The translations under genes were made by a program, and so were the position numbers. Shown here piece by piece: positions 20,373-29,256 of a stretch of DNA of 64,000 nt; position 1 is the first letter of the stretch, and every line of letters begins with the position of its first letter. The DNA is from Crithidia sp. LVH-60A (Eukaryota; Euglenozoa; Kinetoplastea; Trypanosomatida; Trypanosomatidae). The notes under the pieces were generated by a model. That model worked only from the letters and a program-made list of their open reading frames with translations. It had not been told where the DNA came from and did not search any database. The stretch lies in contig CP119644.1 of assembly GCA_030078075.1 (NCBI GenBank), positions 1,020,001 to 1,084,000 of the forward strand, in the 5' to 3' direction.

Positions 20373-21290
20373 TCACGACTCGAGCTTGCGACCCTTGCTG
20401 TCGTACTTGTAGTAGCCCTCACCCGTCTTCTTCCCCAGCTTGCCCTGCTCGAACATTTTCTGCGTCAAGGAGCAAGGCTTGAAAAGCGGGTTGTCCGGAA
20501 ACTTGGCGTGCCAGCCGTCAACCACGTACTTTCCAATGTCGATCCCGGCGCTGTCGGCGAGTTCAAACGGTCCCATTGGGTAGCCGCAGCCGTACTTCAT
20601 GGCGGTGTCCACGTCCTGGAAGGTGGCCACGCCGCGCTCCACCAGGCGGCACGCCTCCAACTGGCAGGGCACCAGCAGCCGGTTCACGATGAAGCCCTCC
20701 GTGTCCTTGGCCACCACGGTGATCTTGCCCACCTTCTTGCCAAAGGCCACCAGGTCCTCGATCACCTCCGGCTTCACCTCGTCCGTCCGCACCACCTCCA
20801 GCAGCTTCATCATCGCCACCGGCGAGAAGAAGTGCGTGCCGGCGAAGCGGTCCTTGCGCGTCGTCGCCGCCGCCATCTCCGTCACGCTCAGCGACGACGT
20901 GTTCGAGCAGAACACCGTCGACTTCGGCGCCAGCTTGTCGATGCGGCTGAACAGCTCCTTCTTGGCGTCGATGTTTTCCACGATTGCCTCGATGATCAGC
21001 TCCGCACCACCGGCGGCTGCGGCCTCATCTGTCGTGAAGGTCATGTGCTGGAATACACCATCCACGTACTCCTTCATTTTCGCTGCGTCGCCGTCGCACT
21101 TCTTCTTGGCGACGCGCAGGAGGGAATCCTCGATCGCCTTGCGCGACACGTCGAGCCGCGCCTGTGAGACGTCCACCACCGTCACCGGGATGGCGGCCTG
21201 CGCGGTCACCTGAGCGATGCCGCCGCCCATCGTGCCGCCGCCCCACACGGCAACAGACTTGAAGAACGCAGACGCGGTACAGCGGAACAT
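20373..21290 (-). CDS. 3-hydroxyacyl-CoA dehydrogenase, copy A
   Basis: A 305-residue short-type L-3-hydroxyacyl-CoA dehydrogenase, the NAD+-dependent third step of fatty-acid beta-oxidation. The Rossmann loop reads VAVWGGGTMGGGIAQV (about residues 12-27), followed by the acidic strand end VTVVDVS; SNTSSLSV and the catalytic-His motif GTHFFSPVAMMKLLEVV are intact, as are EGFIVNRLL and YPMGPFELAD in the C-terminal helical domain. Length is that of the family. The N-terminus MFRCTASAFFKS is a possible short mitochondrial presequence; there is no SKL-type glycosomal signal at the C-terminus (KLES). The start at 21290 is fixed by a splice acceptor at 21316, downstream of the next ATG up. It is the second-transcribed of a tandem pair and is nearly identical to copy B in the middle. 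Confidence 0.93.
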   Translation of the reverse strand: MFRCTASAFFKSVAVWGGGTMGGGIAQVTAQAAIPVTVVDVSQARLDVSRKAIEDSLLRVAKKKCDGDAAKMKEYVDGVFQHMTFTTDEAAAAGGAELIIEAIVENIDAKKELFSRIDKLAPKSTVFCSNTSSLSVTEMAAATTRKDRFAGTHFFSPVAMMKLLEVVRTDEVKPEVIEDLVAFGKKVGKITVVAKDTEGFIVNRLLVPCQLEACRLVERGVATFQDVDTAMKYGCGYPMGPFELADSAGIDIGKYVVDGWHAKFPDNPLFKPCSLTQKMFEQGKLGKKTGEGYYKYDSKGRKLES

Positions 21291-23009
21291 TGGGTAAATA
21301 TATTCAAGACGAGTCCTCAAAGAAAGAGAAGGAGTGCTAGATTTCTCGGCGCTGAGTGATGGTGGATATTAGAAAGCAAGGTTAGGTGTCAGAACAACAC
21401 GAGGGAGCCCAATTCAGCCCTAATAAAAGAAAGCGAGAAAATACGAATTGTTTTTTTGCGCTAAATATGCTGAAAAGAAAACAGAAAAGAAAGATGAGAG
21501 AGAAAATTGTAAATAGGCACTAAAACAAAAAAAAAAAAGAAAGGTAGGACGGTGGCGTCGAAGTATGGAGGTCCACAACGAAATATCAAAACAGAGAGGG
21601 GGATTCCAAGTCGTGCAGCAGCCAAACTTGCTGCAGTGCTGACGAAGAGACGTTGGTTGAAATGTAGCAACAGAAGAGAGTCGAGGAGAAAAGAAAAGCA
21701 GATGAAACGCTCTGCTGGCCAACCGTTGAAGTGGCGCAGATGCGATGCGAAGAGAGAGTGAGCGAGTCGATAGGTTGAGAGAAGGTATTGAGGAAATGAG
21801 GACAATCCTTTGAATGCGGTCCCTACACCAGTTAGAACAGCAAAAAAGTGATAGAGGAAAAGACAAGAGAAAGCGTTGTTGGGTCGTGAGTGCAGAAGCA
21901 AAGCAGCACACGTGAGTTGATAAAGCAAAGAGCGTTAACGAAGGGAAAGAAGAGCGTGGAATGAGAAAGAGAGAGAGAGAGAGAGCACCGCAAACAACAC
22001 ACATCGAGTTGATTCGAAGCGCACCCTCATGCACTGCGGAGCGATGGTGTGTTCGTTGCACGCGAATCATAAGGCCAAAAAGACATTTAATGCCCTTCCA
22101 CGCGAGAGCACGCTCTCGCGCAACAGCGCGCACAATGCACCGCTGATGAAATGGGAAACAAGGAACTAAGATAGCGTGTTGGCCGTCTCACGTATTCCCC
22201 GTGGTGAGCAACAAGCGCTTAGGGACTACCACAGTGCTCCAAATGCGAGTAACTCAGCCAACACAAGGCAACGCCAACGACAGAAAGGAATGTGCGGATT
22301 CACAAAGAACTGTGCCCTGTGAGAACAGACCGAGACTGAAGGAAAACAAAGAAGAGGTGAAAAGGCAGGGAAGGAGAGAAGTGAAAGAAAAAAGAAAAAA
22401 ATAAACGCTTGCAAACGAGTCGGACAGGGAAATTGAAATGGGTGCTCGGTAGAGGAGGGGAACGTACCAGACAAAAAAAAAGAAGAAGAAGAAAAAAGGG
22501 GGAGTTTAAGAAAAGGGATGACGTATCGTGGCTTATGTGTTTGTGTCGTGAAGTCCACCAAAACAAAGTGGGAACGAGATGTGAGAGAAGGCGTCCTTCT
22601 CACTCGCATGGTCGACTGCACCGAATATAACATCAACAGCAAGAGAAGAAAAGGAAAGACACAGACGAGAGCGCCACTCACCGTGGATCACGACTTCAAA
22701 TCGCACTCTCGCCGTGCCTGAGTAGTGGGAGAAACGGCAAGCTAAAAACGGAGGAAAGCAATCCTGCAAGCACAAACGTGAAGGCTTCACAGAACGGTAT
22801 TTGCAGAAACCATGTGAATTTGCACGTCAAGCACGTCGCAGAAAAAGCATCGGGTGAGCGAGGTGCGCAACGGAAGACGGCTCCTGGCATGGCGATGCGA
22901 TGCCACGGTAAGACCACGGCACACCACACCATTAAGGCAGCCGCACCGTTCCAAACACACGCTCATTACCGCCTTCGACTTTCTTTCCTTCTCTGACACA
23001 AGAACGCTC
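21291..23009. other. 1.7-kb spacer between the tandem dehydrogenase genes
   Basis: AT-rich, with a (GA)n run at about 21967-21985, A12-like runs near 21530 and many pyrimidine tracts. Apart from about 45 bases next to the copy A start that match copy B, the spacer shows no similarity to the flank of the other copy. No gene seen. Confidence 0.55.
21316..21336 (-). promoter_or_regulatory. spliced-leader acceptor of dehydrogenase copy A
   Basis: On the minus strand CACTCCTTCTCTTTCTTTGAG ends at AG 21317-21316, 25 bases before the ATG at 21290. The same arrangement precedes copy B, showing that the duplication includes the processing signal. Confidence 0.65.
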
Positions 23010-23921
23010 CTACTGCTTGTTCCCCTTGCTGTCGTACTTGTAGAAGCCCTCACCCGTCTTCTTCCCCAGCTTGCCAGCCGCCACACGCTCATCAATCAAC
23101 TTAGAGGGCACAAAGAGCGGCTGCTCTGGGAACTTGGCGTGCCAGCCGTCCACAATGAACTTGACGACATCGATCCCCACACTGTCGCACAACTCGAAGG
23201 GCCCCATTGGGTAGCCGCAGCCGTACTTCATGGCGGTATCCACGTCCTGGAAGGTGGCCACGCCGCGCTCCACCAGGCGGCACGCCTCCAACTGGTAGGG
23301 CACCAGCAGCCGGTTCACGATGAAGCCCTCCGTGTCCTTGGCCACCACGGTGATCTTGCCCACCTTCTTGCCAAAGGCCACCAGGTCCTCGATCACCTCC
23401 GGCTTCACCTCGTCCGTCCGCACCACCTCCAGCAGCTTCATCATCGCCACCGGCGAGAAGAAGTGCGTGCCGGCGAAGCGGTCCTTGCGCGTCGTCGCCG
23501 CCGCCATCTCCGTCACGCTCAGCGACGACGTGTTCGAGCAGAACACCGTCGACTTCGGCGCCAGCTTGTCGATGCGGCTGAACAGCTCCTTCTTGGCGTC
23601 GATGTTTTCCACGATCGCCTCGATGATCAGCTCCGCACCACCGGCGGCGAGACGCTCGTCCGTAGTGAAAGTGATGCGAGAAACAACGTTGTCGACGTAG
23701 TCCTTCATTTTCGCAGCGTCGCCGTCGCACTTCTTCTTGGCGACGCGCAGGAGGGAGTCCTCGATCGCCTTGCGCGACACGTCGAGCCGCGCCTGCGAGA
23801 CGTCCACCACCGTCACTGGGATGGCGGCCTGCGCGGTCACCTGGGCAATGCCGCCGCCCATCGTGCCGCCGCCCCACACGGCAACAGACTTGAAGAATGC
23901 AGACGCGGTACAGCGGAACAT
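23010..23921 (-). CDS. 3-hydroxyacyl-CoA dehydrogenase, copy B
   Basis: A 303-residue paralogue of copy A with the same motifs: VAVWGGGTMGGGIAQV for NAD binding, SNTSSLSV, GTHFFSPVAMMKLLEVV with the catalytic His, EGFIVNRLL, and YPMGPFELCD. It differs from copy A in two blocks only: about residues 83-105 (DNVVSRITFTTDERLAAGG against DGVFQHMTFTTDEAAAAGG) and the last 70 residues, which end in SKGNKQ. The central roughly 340 bases carry about one difference. Both copies look functional. The differing C-terminal domain could change chain-length preference; that is inference. Same short presequence-like N-terminus as copy A. Confidence 0.93.
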   Translation of the reverse strand: MFRCTASAFFKSVAVWGGGTMGGGIAQVTAQAAIPVTVVDVSQARLDVSRKAIEDSLLRVAKKKCDGDAAKMKDYVDNVVSRITFTTDERLAAGGAELIIEAIVENIDAKKELFSRIDKLAPKSTVFCSNTSSLSVTEMAAATTRKDRFAGTHFFSPVAMMKLLEVVRTDEVKPEVIEDLVAFGKKVGKITVVAKDTEGFIVNRLLVPYQLEACRLVERGVATFQDVDTAMKYGCGYPMGPFELCDSVGIDVVKFIVDGWHAKFPEQPLFVPSKLIDERVAAGKLGKKTGEGFYKYDSKGNKQ

Positions 23922-24731
23922 TGGGCGAATAGGTATTTAAGATGAGTCCTCAGAGGAAGAGAAGGGCTGCTGAGGAAAAACTAGGAGTCTAATGAAATGC
24001 AGTGTATTCTTTGTTCACTACGTATCGTTTTTAGTTTTGGACGTTTTTTTTTTTTTTTGTAAGTCTTGGAAAAAAAAAACTTTTTTTGTTTTTTTTTTAT
24101 ATTTTAAAAAATATCGTGTTAATCTGTTTGTTTCGGTATTGGGGCGATATGTATTCGTGCTGCAAGCAGGGGCAGGCAGGACAGACAACGCAATGGAGGA
24201 GAGATACAGGATGCGAATGCAATCAACCACTCTTCATGTTTTCCCTTTTTGTGGGGCATCGTCGCGTGCATGGTTGGCTGGCATAACGCTCTGCGGCAGT
24301 CAAGGCACCCTTTGTCTTTCCACTGCCCTCGCCGCGCTTGACAACCTGAGCCTGCAGCCGCGTGAACGATCTTCTTTAACTCTTCTCAATGGTTTTTTTT
24401 TTAATTGAAAAAAAAAAAAGAGAAGAGAAAAGCCTCATGTCTTTCTCTCATTTTTTCTTGTTCATTCTTAAGTATACAAGTGGGTAGCCAAAAACTGTAA
24501 AATTGTTTGTGGCATAGTGGCAACAGTAGCACATGTCCACTTTTACCACACTCAGATGAACACACACACACTCACACATAGAGGAAATGGCGGAAGCCCA
24601 GAATTTGCCAACATCGAAAACTAAAAGAAAAAAGCAGCTGTGTCGGTTTCTTCTCTTCCTCATTTTTTTGTTGTTGCTGCAGTACCGACGGTCGCGAGAA
24701 AGCACGAGACGAACGAGACTAAAGGTCCCCG
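23922..24731. other. intergenic spacer with T/A-rich block
   Basis: It includes the copy B acceptor and a strongly T/A homopolymeric block at about 24043-24115. The rest is AT-rich UTR-like sequence. No gene seen. Confidence 0.55.
23949..23971 (-). promoter_or_regulatory. spliced-leader acceptor of dehydrogenase copy B
   Basis: A minus-strand pyrimidine-rich tract (CCCTTCTCTTCCTCTGAG) ends in AG at 23950-23949, 27 bases before the ATG at 23921. The 45 bases up to the ATG closely match the corresponding bases of copy A. Confidence 0.6.
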
Positions 24732-26234
24732 TCATCGTCGGCCGCCTCGCGAACCGCCTTTGCCAAGCTTGGGTACCATGCGTGGGATAAAGGCATGCCC
24801 GCCCCGCACCTCCTCGTTCGACAGGCGGGGATCGTGTGCGGCGAGAAACTGCACGAGACCCTCCGCCGAGAAGGAGCCCACGAAGTTGTAGTACTTTGCT
24901 GGACGGGCCAGAGAGAGCAACACGACGTCGGGGTAGCCGTTGCGACCCACCTCAAAATACTCTCGCACAGCTGCACTCCCGTCTTGCTCTAGAATGACCA
25001 GCGCGATTTTCTGCGCCTCCATCGCCAGCATCTCCATCAGCTTGAAGGAGACAATCGACAGCACCTTCTTCGCACTCGCCTGCGCGGTTGGCTGCACCGA
25101 GGAATCCACCACGGCGACGAGACACTTGTGGCCTTTGGGCAGCTGCAGGCACTTCTGCTCCCAGGTAGCCTGATCAGTCACCACCACCGGCTCCACCGCT
25201 AGCTGCTGGCGCTCCTCGTCTGCGATCTCCTGCTGCCGCTCCACCAGCGCTGCAGCCATGTAGGCACGCCGCCGCTCCGCCACAGCTAGGATACGCCCAT
25301 CGCGCGCTGCCTCCGCCTTGGCAACGAGCGCTTCGATGGTGTCGGGAATCTGCGCAGCGAGGAACTCACTCACACCGGCGTAGCTCCACTCATGTGCGGT
25401 GGCGTTCATCCGCACGGCAAAGTCGGACTCGCCGTCTCCGTCATCGTCCTCTGCCGAGGCACGGTGCAGCACAAAAAGCGCCGGCAGCTCCGATGTGTTG
25501 GCGAGGCCGTAGCGCTGGGCAATGGCGGTGGTGCTCGGGTTGCTGAAGGCCTCCGGAACGACCGCGAAGCCGGCGTCGTAGGAGAAGCGCTGACTGACGG
25601 CGAGGAAGCCCGCATGCGTGAAGTCAGCTGCAGGGAAGAAAAGAACACGAGGTAGGCTCGGGTACTGGGGATAGAGCGAAAAGAAACGAGCCAGATCGGC
25701 CTCATTGTGCACGCGTTGCACTACCGACGCGGAGATGCAGTAGAGGACCCACTTGGTGAGACTCAACACGTCAGCGGCCCCTTCATAGGCGATGGGCATC
25801 TTCAGCCCTTTTTCACCATTCACCGGCGTGTCGCCGACGCCTTGGAAGAACAGAATCGCGGTGTTGCGTCCAATCGCCTGCTGCAGCTGCTGGCCGACAT
25901 CAGACGTGGGGGTCGCATCGGCCACGTTCACGCCGAACTTCTCCATTGCTTGGGAGAAGCTGGAGATGAGGGGCTGCCAGAACTCTGTCACCGCCTTTGG
26001 GTCGTGGTCGAAGAGAAAGAGAACGAGGGGGTTGGAGGTGTAGGAGAGGTAGCGCTGGTACGTCTCCATCGTGTCGAAGGTGGTGACGAGAGGGCCGAAG
26101 AGAGGAGCAGCTGGTTGCGGTGGCGGTGTCGCTGCTGGCGGTCCGCGTGTGGCGCCACCAACGCCGCACGCGATGAGTAGTAGCAGACCGGCGACTGCCA
26201 GCACTCGTACTACAGGAAAAGTAAAGTGTTTCAT
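24732..26234 (-). CDS. PDIA6-like ER protein lacking a CxxC active site
   Basis: A 500-residue secretory protein: an N-terminal signal peptide or anchor (residues 1-28, hydrophobic core VVRVLAVAGLLLLIACG), a Pro-rich linker, then two or more thioredoxin-fold regions. In the first (about 45-165) the place where PDI enzymes carry CGHC is occupied by FLFDHDPKAVTEFWQ (about 74-88), so it cannot do thiol exchange there. The last 110 residues resemble the non-catalytic C-terminal domain of PDIA6/P5, with WEQKCLQLPKGHKCLVAVVD, then NGYPDVVLLSL and FVGSFSAEGLVQFLAAH. No CxxC occurs anywhere. The C-terminus is basic (KGGSRGGRR), without a KDEL-like signal. It may be a redox-inactive chaperone or scaffold. 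I use the ATG at 26234; the longer frame only adds microsatellite-like His/Thr. Confidence 0.7.
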   Translation of the reverse strand: MKHFTFPVVRVLAVAGLLLLIACGVGGATRGPPAATPPPQPAAPLFGPLVTTFDTMETYQRYLSYTSNPLVLFLFDHDPKAVTEFWQPLISSFSQAMEKFGVNVADATPTSDVGQQLQQAIGRNTAILFFQGVGDTPVNGEKGLKMPIAYEGAADVLSLTKWVLYCISASVVQRVHNEADLARFFSLYPQYPSLPRVLFFPAADFTHAGFLAVSQRFSYDAGFAVVPEAFSNPSTTAIAQRYGLANTSELPALFVLHRASAEDDDGDGESDFAVRMNATAHEWSYAGVSEFLAAQIPDTIEALVAKAEAARDGRILAVAERRRAYMAAALVERQQEIADEERQQLAVEPVVVTDQATWEQKCLQLPKGHKCLVAVVDSSVQPTAQASAKKVLSIVSFKLMEMLAMEAQKIALVILEQDGSAAVREYFEVGRNGYPDVVLLSLARPAKYYNFVGSFSAEGLVQFLAAHDPRLSNEEVRGGHAFIPRMVPKLGKGGSRGGRR

Positions 26235-27161
26235 TGACTGGTTTAGTTGTTGCTTCGAAGCTCTGTGCGTGTGTGTAGAGGCCAAAAAGGGGAAGAGTCA
26301 AAAGTTTAATGCATAGGATGGCGCGGACAATTAGCTAGTGGGAGACAAAGACGAAAGGTATGGCTGTGATTGTTCCAGTGAGCGGTTTGCACAAATCGCT
26401 CCCGACTAACGGATAACCCGCCAAGTGAGCTTCATGGCTTCTTCCCTTCCACTTGCTCCATCGCCCGTGCGCTGCAGCGACTTGGCAATGTGGCGATATT
26501 GGTAAAAGCGGGACGCTCTTCTCTCGTACACAAGCTGCGATAAAGAACTGTCGCCTGTGACGGGCGAGTCTCCGAGATCACGGCTACGCGTTCGCATCGC
26601 GTGGATTAGCCCCGTCACCGATTTGCAGAAAGAGAGAGAGGACGTGGACTGCATCTACTCCGCCGACCGAAATTTTTTTTTTTGGTTGTTGCCGCTCCAT
26701 CGCTCGCAAGAAAGGAAAGAAAAAGAACAACAGCGCGTCACACACTATCAGCAAAAGTGCACATGCACGTAAAGGGGGAAAAAAAGAGAAGAAAAAGCCT
26801 TCCTCTTTTTCACTAGACAAAAGGTGGGACGCGTTGGGCTGCTACTACACCACTCGTGCATCGGCCTTGATGAGAACACTAATTTCATGCAGAGAGGCAG
26901 AGGAGTAAAGCAAACAAGAGAGCTGAGAGAGGCCAACGCAAAGCAAAGACCGCATCGAAGATGGAAAAGATGAAACACGCCATCAAGCGACATAACACAA
27001 CACGAACAGAAAAAAAAAATGGAGAAAAAAGCTACCAGAGGCCTTGCAGCAGATACACCTACAGAACAAAGGCTCTCAGGTATGCAATCACACCACACCA
27101 TTAACACAAGTACTATCTGTGTTCGGTGGCTTCATAAGCCTTTCCTCTATTTTTTTCCCTC
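26235..27161. other. intergenic spacer, no gene seen
   Basis: A minus-strand pyrimidine tract at about 26283-26300 precedes the PDI-like gene. The rest is a mix of moderately GC-rich (26400-26650) and A-rich sequence without a protein-like frame. No tRNA-like folding was recognised by eye. Confidence 0.5.
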
Positions 27162-28240
27162 TTATTCCGCCTCAGCCTCTGGCGACTCTGCCTCCGCTAT
27201 TGCCTGCTCGCGCGCATCGCGCCGCTTAATGTGGTTGATGTAGCCGTACCGCGACTGCGTCATGTACCACACCTGGTCCTGGTTCGGGAAGTCCTCCAGC
27301 GGCTGCTGCCACCAGAAATAGCCGGTGTCCCAGTCCTTCGGCACGCCAAAGGGGCGGATACCGTAGCGGCCCGGGTAGTACATGTTGCTCGCCACTGCCC
27401 GCATCGCGGTGATTGTCATGGCGTTACGCGCAAAGAGGTAGAGCGTGCCGAAGAGCATGATAAAGAGCGGAATCTCACGCCAGCCAACACGCATGTTGCT
27501 GTCACCCCACGAGCGGAACCAGTTGTAGCGCTCCACCTCCGACACAAGGCCCTCGTCATCCATGCCGAAGTAGAACTCCTTCTTGCACTGCAGCTTCGGC
27601 ATTTGGTAGCCTGGCGGCGGCCAATCAGGGTTCCACGAGCGGGTGCGGAATCGTCGGCTGGATCTCGTCCCACTTCATGATCGTGTCGGACCAGTGGTAC
27701 CACGTCTGCCGGTTCAGCAGCTCCTTGGGCACACTGCGGAAGCCAGGTCGGTTGCGCTGCCACGCCTCGCCGGGGTAGTAGAACTCATCGGCGTCCCACT
27801 GCTCCTTCACCGCGTAGCACGCCGCCACCTTCGGGTCGACGCCAGGCTTCGTGTACTCGTCAAAGTACTCGTACAGCCGGTACTGGTGGGGTGTGTGCAG
27901 GCTGCCGTGGTTCGTCGTCGAGTTGTCCTCGCGCTGGCCCTGGTAGAACTGCTCACGGCCCTCGCTGCTGCGGAACTCGGACTGGGAGTTGATGTTCTCA
28001 TCGACGCGGTGGTAGTTCCACTTCTCGCGTGGCCGCTCCGTGAAGAAGCGCTGGTTCTCCAGCTCCTCCTTCGTGACGCGGGTGGACTTGCCGCCGTAGG
28101 GAAGCGTCCAGCCATGGAAGCTGGCGAACTGAAAACCGTGGTAGGCGCGGCGCGACGAGGTGAGGGCAGACGGGGCCGGAGGACGCGGCGGCAATGCAGC
28201 CAACGCGGCCTGCGACGGACACCGTGGCGCGGCTAAGCAT
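27162..28240 (-). CDS. probable mitochondrial membrane protein, read across two frame changes
   Basis: Two adjoining frames form one protein. The upstream part contains RRAYHGFQFASFHGWTLPYG, many Tyr/Trp/Arg and ends in PTIPHPLVEP; the downstream part reads WNPDWPPPGYQMPKLQCKK, then a single membrane helix (about PLFIMLFGTLYLFARNAMT) and YYPGRYGIRPFG, and ends in a Glu/Ala-rich acidic tail. A frame change near 27640 joins them. The upstream frame has no ATG at its beginning; an ATG at 28240 in the next frame gives MLSRATVSVAGRVGCIAA, a good mitochondrial presequence, implying a second change near 28195. Total about 355 residues. Composition and one helix fit an accessory subunit of a respiratory complex, but I cannot name it. 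Confidence 0.65.
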
Positions 28241-29256
28241 CCTTCTTTTTTCTTGTTTTATACACACTAAAATACTTGTGAGGTACAAATGGAGAAGGAG
28301 AGGGTCAACTATACGGCTTCCACAGATCCTAAATCGTCAAGAGGAAGCGCTCCGAAGCTGCGCAACAGAAGTAAAATTGTCTTTTGTGAGTCACGAAGGC
28401 AGATGCGCAACACACAGAACGTTGTCGGGCACGGGGAAAAACCTATATCTAAAAAAAAAAGGGCGACGAGGTATGGAAGCAGCGGTGCTGCACACTAGGG
28501 GGAGAGGAGAAAATCAGGAAAAAGATATGTTTCTTTCCTTCCTCTCTCTCTCGCCACTCCTCTCAATCGCACTAGCTAATACGGATACAGGAATACTATC
28601 TAGTCAAGAAAATAAAAAACGCTATTGGGATGCTACACGGGGAAAGTCTCTCACCACCTTCTTTTATTTCCTTTTCCTTACTTGTGTGTGTGTGGAGGTT
28701 GCAGTCGCTGCTGAGTGAGGAGCGAAAGAGAAAGAAAAGAGAAACCTGTGCCGAAGTGCGCAACTCCTTTCCTTGTATATTCCCCACCACTCTGTCAACA
28801 GACTAATCATCAAGAGGAGAGGAGAGAGATACAAAAAAAAAAAGAAGAGAGAAGGGATGAGAAGCGTACAATAGTGAGTCAACTGAATTGTACAACCATT
28901 GGGAGAGAAAAAGGCGCAATTTTTTGGAAAGCCTCTTCCTTTCATTTCGACATCACAAAGGATACTTTATACTATTTTTGTTCTCTCCTCCCTCTCTTTC
29001 TCTATGCGCTGCGGCGCTTACGAAAAGCTTCAACCGAACATGCTAAAGTGCAATATTTGCTTTCACAAGTTCAAGAAGTAAGAGATTTTCATAAAAAGAA
29101 GGAAAAGTAGCAGAGAATTAAATCAGCAGATTCCGTCACACACACAAAAAAAGTGAATTGGAGAAAACAAAAAGAGAAGCGCTGCGTGAAGCAACACATG
29201 GAGAATCGCGGCAACGGCACCTCTTAAGCCACTCCGCTGAGGTGGTCGCCCTCCGC
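28241..29256. other. intergenic spacer, no gene seen
   Basis: AT-rich with A9-A10 runs near 28450 and 28835 and pyrimidine tracts. Holds the 3' UTR of the HORMA gene and the 5' UTR of the gene at 27162-28240. Short frames here have no protein-like composition. Confidence 0.55.

Noticed and set aside
22854-23945. 363-codon plus-strand frame
   Set aside because: It is the antisense shadow of dehydrogenase copy B; its product is His/Arg/Leu-rich and the minus strand carries all dehydrogenase motifs.
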